Assembly (NCBI GenBank): GCA_020627535.1
Contig: JAHDGU010000014.1
Coordinates: forward strand, 1 to 64,000
Direction of reading: 5' to 3'
From: Saprospiraceae bacterium
Lineage (GTDB): Bacteria > Bacteroidota > Bacteroidia > Chitinophagales > Saprospiraceae
Length of the DNA stretch: 64,000 bases
The translations under genes and the position numbers were made by a program. The notes beneath the pieces were generated by a model. That model was not told the origin of the DNA and made no database searches. It saw nothing but the letters and a program-made list of their open reading frames with translations. How positions within the stretch are numbered: position 1 is the first letter of the stretch; the number at the start of each line of letters is the position of its first letter. Of this stretch, positions 45,797 through 53,853 are shown piece by piece.

Positions 45797-46894
45797 CTAC
45801 GCACTCTCCCCAGCCTCAAGCTTACTCGCATTCTCGGCGACCCTCAGTGCATCAATGATATCATCTATAGCGCCTTGGACAATTTTATCGAGGCTGTAGA
45901 GCGTCAGATTGATGCGGTGATCTGTGACACGATTTTGAGGATAGTTGTAGGTGCGGATCTTGTCCGATCTATCGCCGGATCCTACAAGTGATTTTCGGGC
46001 TGATGCCACTTTATTCTCATGCGCTTCGCGTTGAGCGTCATAGATCTTTTGGTAAAGGCGCTGGATGGCGATCTCGCGATTCTTGATCTGCGATCTACCG
46101 TCGGTACTCTCTGCTACGATACCTGTAGGGATGTGTGTGAATCGTACACCGGACTCCGTCTTGTTGACATGCTGGCCACCGGCACCACTGGAGCGGAATG
46201 TGTCGACCTTGAGATCAGCCTTGTTGATATTGACATCCTTCATCTCGAGCTTGGGCATGACGACCACTGTAGCTGCGCTCGTGTGCAAACGACCTTGAGA
46301 CTCCGTCTTGGGTACGCGCTGTACGCGATGTGCGCCAGACTCAAACTTGAGCATCCCAAAGACATTGGTACCGTTGACCTCTAGTACGAGCTTGCTATAT
46401 CCTCCGACTGATCCCTCATTGACTTGAAGAGTCTCGACCTTCCAGCCTTGTGACTCAAAGTACTTGCTGTACATCTTGTATAGATCACCAGCAAATATGG
46501 CGGCCTCATCGCCTCCTGTCCCGGACCTTATCTCAAAGATGACGTCCTTCTCGTCTTCTGGGTCTTTTGGGATGAGAAGCATCTTGAGCTCTTGCTCGAG
46601 ATCTACGACTTGAGCTTCTGCTTCTGAGATTTCTTCCTTGGCCATCTCGATCATCTCAGGATCGTCTTCCGTCTCGAGGAGCTCTTTGGACGAGCTGATG
46701 ACGTCTTTGGCGTCGGTAAACTCTGTGTACTTCTCCGTGATGATACTCAGCTCTTTGTACTCTTTGTTGAGGGCGGAGTACTTGTCCATATCACTGACGA
46801 TCGTAGGATCCGAGAGCTGCTCTTGGACGAGGCGAAATCGCTCGACGATATTCTCGAGCTTATCAATAATATTCAATAGAGCTATGAAGATCAC
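45797..46894 (-). CDS. prfA: Peptide chain release factor 1
   Basis: Recognises UAA and UAG and triggers peptide release on the ribosome. A 365 aa class I factor: GGQ motif in SSGAGGQHVNKTESGVRF (about 240) and the PxT-type anticodon-mimic region just before it (RVPKTESQGR, about 195). Homologues begin at DKLENIVERF, so the true start could be a TTG a few codons inside the given ATG. Convergent with the DUF2911 gene. Confidence 0.95.
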   Translation of the reverse strand: MIFIALLNIIDKLENIVERFRLVQEQLSDPTIVSDMDKYSALNKEYKELSIITEKYTEFTDAKDVISSSKELLETEDDPEMIEMAKEEISEAEAQVVDLEQELKMLLIPKDPEDEKDVIFEIRSGTGGDEAAIFAGDLYKMYSKYFESQGWKVETLQVNEGSVGGYSKLVLEVNGTNVFGMLKFESGAHRVQRVPKTESQGRLHTSAATVVVMPKLEMKDVNINKADLKVDTFRSSGAGGQHVNKTESGVRFTHIPTGIVAESTDGRSQIKNREIAIQRLYQKIYDAQREAHENKVASARKSLVGSGDRSDKIRTYNYPQNRVTDHRINLTLYSLDKIVQGAIDDIIDALRVAENASKLEAGESA

Positions 46895-46951
46895 AGCAAG
46901 TAATCAGATTGAGTGATAAAATAAGTGTGAAGGTGCTATATCAAGACTCAG

Positions 46952-47179
46952 CTAATGGATGCTGATCTGCTTCTTGATATTTTGGATCAGCTCAGGGCTG
47001 ACGCATGTGCGCTGAAAATTGCACTTGATGAGATTGCGGAGGTTTTTCTCCTTGTTGAAGACTTGGTTGAGCTTGGGGTCTGAGTCGACTTGGTCCATCA
47101 TCTGCTGCTCTGCTTGCATATCGAGTCCTTTGTCGAAATATAGATTAACCTGGCTTCGAAAGTCGTTCAAGTTATTCAT
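46952..47179 (-). CDS. Probable anti-sigma-like small protein
   Basis: A 75 aa protein directly downstream of an ECF sigma gene. Its pattern resembles the small anti-sigma fold: a first helix with YFDKGLDMQAEQQMMDQV, then LRNLIKC and VSPELIQNIKKQI. The cysteine/histidine zinc ligands typical of ZAS anti-sigma factors are not present (only two Cys, with a Lys-rich region between). Its partner would be the ECF factor at 47223-47852. No transmembrane segment, so signal sensing is unclear. Confidence 0.6.
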   Translation of the reverse strand: MNNLNDFRSQVNLYFDKGLDMQAEQQMMDQVDSDPKLNQVFNKEKNLRNLIKCNFQRTCVSPELIQNIKKQISIH

Positions 47180-47222
47180 CGTTTGAGTTTTTCGCTGTGA
47201 CTAAGATAGTAAACTAATTCAA

Positions 47223-47852
47223 TTATTCTTCTTCCTCACGATTTCTCACTCTCTTCTTTCCTCGCTTGTCCTCATACCCTTTTTCTTCTGCATATTTGGC
47301 CAGCTTCTCCTTGAGCGCATTCCTTGCTCTGAAGAGTCGTGACCGGACAGTCCCAATCGGAATCTCCACGATCTTGGAGATCTCTTCATAGGTGAAGTCC
47401 TCAATATCACATAGTATGATGACCGTCTTGAAATCTTCTGGTAGCTGCTCAAGAGCGATGCTCACCTCATCTCCCATCATCTCATCGAAGATCTCTTCAC
47501 GAAGATCCACGTAGCCTTGACCCTTGGGTGCTTCACTATTGTGAAATGTGGTAAACTCCTCGAAGTCTACTTGCCGTGGGCGATTGGCCTTTTTCCGATG
47601 TTGGTTGATATAGCTATTCCGCAATATCTTAAACAGCCATGCCTTCGCATTCGAGCCAGGCTCATACTTGTCTATAAACCGATAGGCCTTCAGATAAGTT
47701 TCCTGAACGAGATCTGATGCATCGACATCATTGTAGGTATGGTGATAGGCAAAGGTGTGCAGGGCATCAGCATGAGGCAATAGCTCCTCGCTAAATACGG
47801 CGTCTTGCCTGCGCTTCACTTCCGGGTCGATATGATCTTCTTCCTCTGCCAT
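47223..47852 (-). CDS. ECF-type sigma-70 family sigma factor
   Basis: A 209 aa alternative sigma factor. Region 2 is about 25-95 (DLVQETYLKAYRFIDKYEPG, AWLFKILRNSYINQHRKK). Region 4 is about 135-190 (LPEDFKTVIILCDIEDFTYE, IPIGTVRSRLFRARNALKEK). A charged Lys/Arg/Glu-rich C-terminal tail is present. The small anti-sigma-like protein follows after 43 nt on the same strand and is the obvious regulator. Confidence 0.92.
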   Translation of the reverse strand: MAEEEDHIDPEVKRRQDAVFSEELLPHADALHTFAYHHTYNDVDASDLVQETYLKAYRFIDKYEPGSNAKAWLFKILRNSYINQHRKKANRPRQVDFEEFTTFHNSEAPKGQGYVDLREEIFDEMMGDEVSIALEQLPEDFKTVIILCDIEDFTYEEISKIVEIPIGTVRSRLFRARNALKEKLAKYAEEKGYEDKRGKKRVRNREEEE

Positions 47853-47899
47853 ACGGGGCGACGAAATTACTCAATTATTGCTTAGCTCGCCAATCTCGC

Positions 47900-48559
47900 T
47901 CAGAGGGCGACGACTTGGTCTTGTGCAATCGCAAAGACGCGATCTGTGTCCTTGGTCTTCATCACATGCATCCCTGTGAAGTCACCAAAGGCAGGTATGT
48001 AGCTATGGCTTTCGCCAAAAATGAAGGCAGCCAGTCGAAGTGAATTTCTACTGGACGATTTGAGTCTCACTGCAGGATGCACATGACCGCTCACGATATG
48101 TCTAGACTCATCCTTGTTGATCTCAGCGGCATCATGCACCAAGAGCATGTTCCTATACTCAATCTGCGGGATGCATTCTAGCTCTAGCAGATCATAGGTC
48201 TGCTGATCGTAGAAGTCGTGATTTCCCATGACGAGCTGGCAAGGCTGTGGATTATTTTGGCGAAAGCCACCAAATCTCTCGATGGAATGATTGGCCTCAC
48301 TATGAAAAAGATCGCCAAGGAAGATGATCCGATCTGGCTCAAAGAGATCGCACAAAGCTTGCAGACGTGAAAAGTTCTTGTCTGCCACACCGAGCGGTAT
48401 GGGTACGCCATGTTTCCTGAAGTGCTGTGCCTTCCCGAGATGCAGATCACTGATCAGTAGGATCCGATCCTCTGTGAAAAAGAGTGCCTTATCAGGATGC
48501 AAAATGCAATCCGCGCCCTGCAGATGGGTCTCACATAGTCTATCAGATAGTGTGCTCAG
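47900..48559 (-). CDS. pdeM: Ligase-associated DNA damage response endonuclease PdeM
   Basis: Calcineurin-like metallophosphoesterase of the LHR-Lig repair set. Motifs are LLISDLHLGKAQHFRKHG (DxH), FLGDLFHSE (GD), MGNHDFYD (GNHD) and VSGHVHPAVR (GHxH). The conventional TTG start at 48502 gives 200 aa. It would cut off the first conserved strand, since THLQGADCILHPDKALFF is readable upstream. The open frame reaches a CTG at 48559 that overlaps the helicase stop as CTGA, giving 219 aa, which I prefer. The exact start is uncertain. Two canonical hairpin repeats in opposite orientation lie inside. Confidence 0.82.
   Translation of the reverse strand: MSTLSDRLCETHLQGADCILHPDKALFFTEDRILLISDLHLGKAQHFRKHGVPIPLGVADKNFSRLQALCDLFEPDRIIFLGDLFHSEANHSIERFGGFRQNNPQPCQLVMGNHDFYDQQTYDLLELECIPQIEYRNMLLVHDAAEINKDESRHIVSGHVHPAVRLKSSSRNSLRLAAFIFGESHSYIPAFGDFTGMHVMKTKDTDRVFAIAQDQVVAL
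48007..48020 (-). repeat. GNRA-hairpin repeat, canonical copy
   Basis: GGCTTTCGCCAAAA on the plus strand; in pdeM its coding strand gives IFGESH. Confidence 0.8.
48255..48268 (+). repeat. GNRA-hairpin repeat, canonical copy
   Basis: TTTTGGCGAAAGCC on the plus strand; in pdeM its coding strand gives GFRQN. It is inverted relative to the copy 248 bp away in the same gene. Confidence 0.8.
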
Positions 48560-50982
48560 GCCAGTGTCATTTTATCGATGCGGTCAAGTAGTCTCTCCGT
48601 ACTCATCCCTTCTCGCAGTCTATCTACCACGATCGGGAAGGACAAAGGTGTGAATCTCCGTGGTTCTGTCAAGACGATTTCTAGGTCTTGGATGCGTCTC
48701 AGTGTGTTGCGGAGGCGCTCTTCTTCTAGCTGGAAGGTGAGCAGCTCCTCGTAGCTCTGCTTGAAGAGCCAATTGTCAGGATCGTATTCTTTGAAGACAT
48801 CAAAAAGAAGCTCACTGCTGGATTGCAAGTGGCGCTCCTTCTTCTCCCTTCCGGGAAATCCGGTGAAGATCAAGCCGCTGATCTTGGCGATGTCACGGAA
48901 TCGACGTCGAGCCAATTCTGTCATGTTCATGCTGTTGAGGATGTCATCTTCGATACCGCGTGGATCAAAGAGCTCGTGATTGATGAGTTTGTCCACAGGA
49001 ATCTCCTTATCGCTCAAGAGCTCAAAACCGTAGTCATTCATCGCCATGGTGAAGCTGATCGGCATGTGCTTGGAGATACGATTGGCCAAGATGGTAGACA
49101 TGCCTTCGTGGACAGATCGCCCCTCAAATGGGTACATGAGCAGGTGATATCCTTCTTCGCTACGGATATACTCGACGAGAAACTCATTGTCAGCAGGCAA
49201 GTGAGAGATCTCCGACTGTAGGTCAAAGAGTCCTGTGATGGCACTCATTTCGGGTCCTTCTCTCAGACCTGCCGCGGACTCAAAGAGTTTTTTGCGTAAG
49301 TAGTGTGCCAGAGAGCTGCTCAGTGGTACACGGCCTCCTAGCCAGGCTGGTGTCTTACCCTTTTGCTTCCGACTCTTCTTGACGAAGGCGTCTGGTCCTC
49401 GCACAGAGACCAGCTCGAGCGGCTGCCCGGCAAACCAAAAATTGTCACCGACATTGAGCTGTGAGATGAAGAACTCTTCCACGGTACCGAGCTTCTTGCC
49501 ATTGGTATACTTGACATTGAGAGCTGCCTCACTGGTGATGGTGCCGATGGAGAGCTTGTGCCGGAGAGCCAGACGCTTGTCTCTGATGCGATAGACGCCA
49601 TCATGATAAAAAAGTCTTGCATACTCATCATATGCTTGAAGCCCTGGACCGCCATGCTGTAAAAATTCGAGTGCCCAAGTCCATTCATCCAAGTCGATCG
49701 ACTCATAGCAGAAAGTCTGTTGTATTTCCTGATAAATCTCATTTTGGCGAAAGCCACCTCCGACCGCAAGTGTATTGAGATACTGGATGAGCACATCAAA
49801 ACTGCGGATATGCGGCACCTGTGTCTCTAGCGTGCCTTGTTCGATCGCTTCGCGCAGAGCTGCTGCTTCCACCATTTCCAGAGCATGTGTCGGCAAGAAG
49901 TAGATCTTAGACACTGCGCCTGGTCTGTGGCCACTGCGACCAGCCCGCTGAATGAGCCTCGAGACGCCTTTGGGGCTTCCTACTTGCACCACAGCTTCCA
50001 CAGGACGGAAATCCACACCTAGGTCGAGTGAAGAAGTGCAGCACACTAGCTTGAGTCGACCATGATAGAGCTCCTCCTCGACCCACTCTCGCATCTCGCG
50101 ACTCATGGAGCCATGATGCATGGCCATGATGCCGGCAAGATCGGGATAGTGATGCAGGATGGCTTGGTACCAGATCTCGCACTGTCCGCGGGTGTTGGTG
50201 AAGAGAAGGATACTCTGATTGTCCTCGATGATGGGCTCGAGAAGATCGATAAGCTTGAGACCAAGATGACCCGCCCAGGGCATGTCGTCGATCTTATCGG
50301 GCATGAGTGTCTCGATGACGATCTCCTTCCGCTTGGAGGATTGGATGAGTTTCCACTGTCCTTGGCTGTAGCTTTCGCCAAAAAGCGCTTCCGTGGCTTG
50401 GTCCATGTTGCCGATGGTCGCAGAAATCCCCCAAATCCTGAGCTGCGGTGAGAGTCGCCGCATACGAGATATGGCGAGCTGTACTTGCACACCTCTCTTG
50501 GAGCCCACGAGGTCGTGCCACTCATCGACGATGATGGCTTCTAGATTGCCGAAGAGCTTGTCCTGCTTTCCACTGGCCAAGATGACATGAATGCTCTCAG
50601 GTGTGGTGACTAAGATCTGTGGTGGCGATGTGAATTGCTTCTGCCTGTCCTTGGTCGAGGTGTCGCCTGTGCGGACACCGACTTTCCAGTCGAGATCAAG
50701 CTCTTCCACCATACGTGAGCAGGAGAGACTGATCTCCTTGGAGAGTGCTCGGAGTGGTGTGATCCACAGCACTTTGAGGCCCTTGTCCAGGTCTCGCTCT
50801 AGGCCGAGACTGATAGCGCCACCAATGGCCGCATAAGTCTTTCCGCTGCCGGTCGGAGCATTGATGAGTCCGTGCTCTCCGGTGCGATAGGCCATCCAGG
50901 CCTTGCGCTGAAAGGGAAATACCTTCCAGTCACGCTCTGCGTACCAGGCTTCTAGTCGCTGTATGCCGATGGATGATTGCAA
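48556..50982 (-). CDS. Ligase-associated DNA damage response DEXH-box helicase (Lhr-like)
   Basis: An 808 aa Lhr-type superfamily 2 helicase. Motif I is INAPTGSGKTYAAIGG, motif II DEWHDLVG (DEWH), motif III WGISATIG, and motif VI QRAGRSGHRPGA. A large C-terminal part follows with winged-helix and Lhr-core strands, including NVGDNFWFAGQPLELVSVRG. The family acts with PdeM, a dedicated ATP-dependent ligase and an exonuclease in double-strand-break or damage repair. Here only pdeM accompanies it: the next gene upstream (rightward) is a toxin-antitoxin pair. Two hairpin repeats are inside (49742-49755, 50370-50383). Confidence 0.92.
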   Translation of the reverse strand: MQSSIGIQRLEAWYAERDWKVFPFQRKAWMAYRTGEHGLINAPTGSGKTYAAIGGAISLGLERDLDKGLKVLWITPLRALSKEISLSCSRMVEELDLDWKVGVRTGDTSTKDRQKQFTSPPQILVTTPESIHVILASGKQDKLFGNLEAIIVDEWHDLVGSKRGVQVQLAISRMRRLSPQLRIWGISATIGNMDQATEALFGESYSQGQWKLIQSSKRKEIVIETLMPDKIDDMPWAGHLGLKLIDLLEPIIEDNQSILLFTNTRGQCEIWYQAILHHYPDLAGIMAMHHGSMSREMREWVEEELYHGRLKLVCCTSSLDLGVDFRPVEAVVQVGSPKGVSRLIQRAGRSGHRPGAVSKIYFLPTHALEMVEAAALREAIEQGTLETQVPHIRSFDVLIQYLNTLAVGGGFRQNEIYQEIQQTFCYESIDLDEWTWALEFLQHGGPGLQAYDEYARLFYHDGVYRIRDKRLALRHKLSIGTITSEAALNVKYTNGKKLGTVEEFFISQLNVGDNFWFAGQPLELVSVRGPDAFVKKSRKQKGKTPAWLGGRVPLSSSLAHYLRKKLFESAAGLREGPEMSAITGLFDLQSEISHLPADNEFLVEYIRSEEGYHLLMYPFEGRSVHEGMSTILANRISKHMPISFTMAMNDYGFELLSDKEIPVDKLINHELFDPRGIEDDILNSMNMTELARRRFRDIAKISGLIFTGFPGREKKERHLQSSSELLFDVFKEYDPDNWLFKQSYEELLTFQLEEERLRNTLRRIQDLEIVLTEPRRFTPLSFPIVVDRLREGMSTERLLDRIDKMTLA
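49742..49755 (+). repeat. GNRA-hairpin repeat, canonical copy
   Basis: TTTTGGCGAAAGCC on the plus strand; in the helicase gene its coding strand gives GFRQN. Confidence 0.8.
50370..50383 (-). repeat. GNRA-hairpin repeat, one mismatch in stem
   Basis: AGCTTTCGCCAAAA on the plus strand, one base from canonical and losing one of three stem pairs; in the helicase gene, coding strand LFGES. Confidence 0.6.
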
Positions 50983-51051
50983 GATGGAAAGATAGTGTGG
51001 CTGAGGGGATAATGAGGAGAGGGCGGGTATGGTTGCTAGTCGGGTGGAATA

Positions 51052-51086
51052 TGTACCAAAAAACAGAAAATTGGTACACGTTTTTT
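51052..51086 (+). repeat. 8-bp perfect inverted repeat with T run
   Basis: TGTACCAA (51052-51059) and TTGGTACA (51071-51078) pair perfectly over an 11-nt A-rich loop, followed after CG by six Ts (51081-51086). It could be a weak terminator facing right or a DNA-binding dyad in the spacer between the helicase gene and higBA. Low GC in the stem argues for the dyad. Confidence 0.45.
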
Positions 51087-51110
51087 GAATGTGGGACTCT
51101 GGGCACCATT

Positions 51111-51151
51111 TACTTTAGGAGTTTCAAAATACGCAAATTGCATATTTGTGT
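51111..51151 (+). promoter_or_regulatory. Candidate higBA promoter and autoregulatory operator
   Basis: TACTTTAG (51111-51118) is a one-mismatch TAnnTTTG box, with TTTG 23 nt upstream (51084-51087). Just downstream ACGCAAAT (51131-51138) and ATTTGTGT (51144-51151) form an imperfect 8-bp dyad (7 of 8) spaced by 5 nt, a typical size for HigA-type repressor operators. Confidence 0.4.
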
Positions 51152-51163
51152 GTAAATTTGGTC

Positions 51164-51496
51164 GTGCGCATCAATGTAGTCAAGTGGGTGAATGTCTTGC
51201 AAGAAGTGGAGAAAGACAAGGCAATGCTCCGAGCATTTTTGAAGTTTTATAGTAAACTCAGGTCAGCAGAATGGAGAAGTCCAAATGATGTGTTTAAGAC
51301 ATTCAGAACTGCTGATCTTATCCAATATAAGAAGTCAAATCGCATCGTCTTTAATGTTGGCGGAAATAGATATCGCCTAATCGTGGGGTATTACTTTGGA
51401 CAAAGTTTGATCAATCTATATGTGAAGTATGTGGGCACACACAAAGACTATGACGATGTTGATGCATGTGAAGTAAATATGTTTGGAAATGGCTAA
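51164..51496 (+). CDS. higB: HigB-type toxin
   Basis: A 110 aa mRNA interferase of the HigB/RelE superfamily, which cuts ribosome-bound mRNA. The family pattern is readable: AFLKFYSKLRSAEWRSPNDV, then a long helix and RIVFNVGGNRYRLIVGYYFG, and the closing LYVKYVGTHKDYDDVD. GTG 51164 is chosen over the upstream TTG because the conserved part starts there. The stop overlaps the higA start by 14 nt, the usual toxin-first order. The neighbourhood is accessory and lies right behind a repair helicase. Confidence 0.85.
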   Translation: MRINVVKWVNVLQEVEKDKAMLRAFLKFYSKLRSAEWRSPNDVFKTFRTADLIQYKKSNRIVFNVGGNRYRLIVGYYFGQSLINLYVKYVGTHKDYDDVDACEVNMFGNG

Positions 51497-51878
51497 GTCA
51501 ATGTACACAATTATCAGAGATCAAAAACAGTATGATGACTACTGTGACGCGCTAGAGCGCTTGACCAGCTCTGATCAATCTGATAAGCAAGATGAGATTG
51601 AGCTACTATCACTTCTCATAGGTAACTATAATGAGAGAGCCATGGAAAAATATCAGTTTTCTATGGATCCTGTAGAGTTGCTTAAAGACCTACTTGAGGA
51701 GAATCAATTGACTCAAATTGCTTTGGCGAAATCCATCAATACATCTCCGCAGCTCATTAATGATGTGCTGAAATATAGACGGGAGATCACAAAAAAATTG
51801 TCATTAAAGCTAGCCCAAGAATTTGGTGTTTCTCATCTGGCATTTCTGCAGCCGTACAATCTGAAGAAGGCAGGGTGA
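51483..51878 (+). CDS. higA: HigA-type antitoxin
   Basis: A 131 aa antitoxin with a HigB-binding N-terminus (ERLTSSDQSDKQDEIELLSL) and an XRE-type helix-turn-helix at about 78-110 (LTQIALAKSINTSPQLINDV). It overlaps higB and would bind the dyad upstream. Start is uncertain between ATG 51483, 51489 and 51501; the overlap favours an early one. Confidence 0.85.
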   Translation: MEMAKSMYTIIRDQKQYDDYCDALERLTSSDQSDKQDEIELLSLLIGNYNERAMEKYQFSMDPVELLKDLLEENQLTQIALAKSINTSPQLINDVLKYRREITKKLSLKLAQEFGVSHLAFLQPYNLKKAG

Positions 51879-51899
51879 ACTATAGGAATAGGCTTAAAA

Positions 51900-52724
51900 A
51901 TGAGGAGCAAAAGAACAGAGCAACAGTGGCAAAATGTCCTTCATTCTGATGGGCAATCAAGAAAGAAGCAGATTCTACACACCTTAGAAGAAGATAGATA
52001 TAATCAGAAGTTCGTAAGAAGGCACTTCTGTACGATGGACGTTACACTAGCTACTGATTTTGCCAGAAAGTTCGAAACGACCGAGTCTAGAAAGTACTTT
52101 GCATTTAGCGCTATGGTATATGATTATCTGCTGACTAATCATAATGACTCTTGGATCACTTGGTACGTAAGGCCATTTTACTTTGCCTTGATGAGTGGCT
52201 GTAATGAAATTATCATGAGGTTTTGTAGTTTGAGTTGTGAGAAGCGAGTGAAGCCCTCTAAGGATTTTATTGCGTTCATGCCATTTATATATCCTGGCTT
52301 ACTTACTGATGACAAAGATGCACTCAATACTGGCCTGTCTATACTTGACATGAAGATCAAAAAGAATAAAGAAGTAGGCTATTCCAATGCATCCAAAATG
52401 TGTATAATGGGCATAGTTAGAAAAGATTCGAATCTGCTTGTCAAAGGAATACAAAAATTTCAAACCGGTAGGATGAAAGCCCAACTCAGTAGAATGTTCT
52501 TTCCTGTAGAATTTATCTCTTTTGAGGCTACTTTTTACGTACTGATGGCGCAGAGATTGGGTGTGGAGATTGATTTTCAAGTTGATGACATCGTGTTGCA
52601 GTTTCTAAGCCCTGTGAAATCTGCTCCTACGATCCCATATGGCTTCCTTGTGTCCCATTGTCAGAGTGTAGATCTTAATTGGAAATTTGAACCGCTCTTC
52701 CCAGAGATTGATAGAAGGTCTTAG
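51900..52724 (+). CDS. Unknown helical protein next to higBA
   Basis: A 274 aa protein not firmly assigned. It appears almost all helical, with several Trp and Phe in pairs (WITWYVRPFYFALMSGCNEI) and repeated positions like LSRMFFPVEFISFEATFYVL. Size and general pattern recall Imm49-type immunity proteins, but no diagnostic motif is visible and I would not rely on it. It starts 21 nt after higA in the same orientation, so it is probably a third gene of the unit or a passenger. It ends 19 nt before a convergent gene. Confidence 0.6.
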   Translation: MRSKRTEQQWQNVLHSDGQSRKKQILHTLEEDRYNQKFVRRHFCTMDVTLATDFARKFETTESRKYFAFSAMVYDYLLTNHNDSWITWYVRPFYFALMSGCNEIIMRFCSLSCEKRVKPSKDFIAFMPFIYPGLLTDDKDALNTGLSILDMKIKKNKEVGYSNASKMCIMGIVRKDSNLLVKGIQKFQTGRMKAQLSRMFFPVEFISFEATFYVLMAQRLGVEIDFQVDDIVLQFLSPVKSAPTIPYGFLVSHCQSVDLNWKFEPLFPEIDRRS

Positions 52725-52743
52725 TGGAATGCAGGTGAGATCA

Positions 52744-53850
52744 TCAAACCTTCACAATAATATCTTTCCGATACAAGATATACGCACATATCCAAACCGA
52801 AGCCACGACAGATAAAGCAAACAGCAGGCTTCCAAGATAATTTCCACAAGCACTCTGAAAGACATTGGCATAAAGCCAGGCATACAGACTGCTCTCTTCG
52901 ATGTGGATGACGTACAGCATGATCTTGGCAAAGAGTATGGACAGAACATAGCTGATCAGCGCATTTCTGCCAAATACCTTGAATGGAAATGACCATGAGC
53001 CGACAGACTTCACATCAGCGATCCACATGATCAGCGACCAGATGATCAGTAAATATCCCGAGGTATAAAGAACATAGCTTGGCGTCCAAAGTGGCTTGTT
53101 GATCGGGACTACGTGACTGAGTATCCAAGCAGTGAAAATGGATACTACACCCGCCATCGCAATTCTGAAACAAAGCTTGGCGTCTATCTTCTTCGACAAT
53201 ACAAACTTGGATGCAAGATAGCCGAGGATCACTTGGGCTCCAGAGCTGAGAGTGCCAAGCAGTCCTTCAGGATCAAACTTGATCCCAAATCCACCGTACA
53301 TATGCGGCTCACCAACTAGCCAGCGATCAATGGACGTGCCTACATTGCCCTCAAGGCTATAGACGCTCCAGTCTCCACCAAGAGAATGATCTCCAAAGCT
53401 GTAAAGAATGCAATAGTGAGATATCATAAGCAATACAGCAGAGATGGCTAGCCAAGTCGTCTTCCTGATCAGCGTGATCACGAGACCAGCAAGTAAAAAA
53501 GCACAGGCAATCCTCTGTAGTACGCCGAATATCCGAAGCTCTTCAATGCTGCGACCGACAAATGGAAACCAATTGAGAAGTAGACCAATGAGAAAAATTA
53601 AAGATGCCCTCTTTAGAATTTTGATGATAGCGCCTCGTGTATTCGTGACCTTGTGTAGGGAAAAGTACATCGACATGCCCATCACAAATATGAAGGATGG
53701 AAAGACCATATCGGTTGGTGTACATCCGTGCCACTTGGCATGAAGTAGTGGTGCATAGACATAGCTCCACGAGCCAGGAGTATTGACCATAATCATCATG
53801 GCCACCGTAAGTCCTCTGAGGATATCTATGGATTGGTTTCTTGATTGCAT
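52744..53850 (-). CDS. HGSNAT-type membrane acyltransferase (DUF5009-like)
   Basis: A 368 aa polytopic inner-membrane protein similar to heparan-alpha-glucosaminide N-acetyltransferase. The opening NQSIDILRGLTVAMMIMVNT and the AKWHGCTPTDMVFPSFIFVM block, with the catalytic His in KWHG, are typical. About ten hydrophobic segments follow. It would transfer acetyl from cytosolic acetyl-CoA to a sugar on the outer face. The start codon lies only 3 bp from the left terminal inverted repeat of the 312-bp element, so its promoter may be supplied by that element. Confidence 0.88.
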   Translation of the reverse strand: MQSRNQSIDILRGLTVAMMIMVNTPGSWSYVYAPLLHAKWHGCTPTDMVFPSFIFVMGMSMYFSLHKVTNTRGAIIKILKRASLIFLIGLLLNWFPFVGRSIEELRIFGVLQRIACAFLLAGLVITLIRKTTWLAISAVLLMISHYCILYSFGDHSLGGDWSVYSLEGNVGTSIDRWLVGEPHMYGGFGIKFDPEGLLGTLSSGAQVILGYLASKFVLSKKIDAKLCFRIAMAGVVSIFTAWILSHVVPINKPLWTPSYVLYTSGYLLIIWSLIMWIADVKSVGSWSFPFKVFGRNALISYVLSILFAKIMLYVIHIEESSLYAWLYANVFQSACGNYLGSLLFALSVVASVWICAYILYRKDIIVKV

Positions 53851-53853
53851 GAG

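Noticed and set aside
48007-50383. CRISPR-like array
   Set aside because: The hairpin copies are irregularly spaced (248 to about 1,500 bp), inverted, and lie in open reading frames, so they are not an array.
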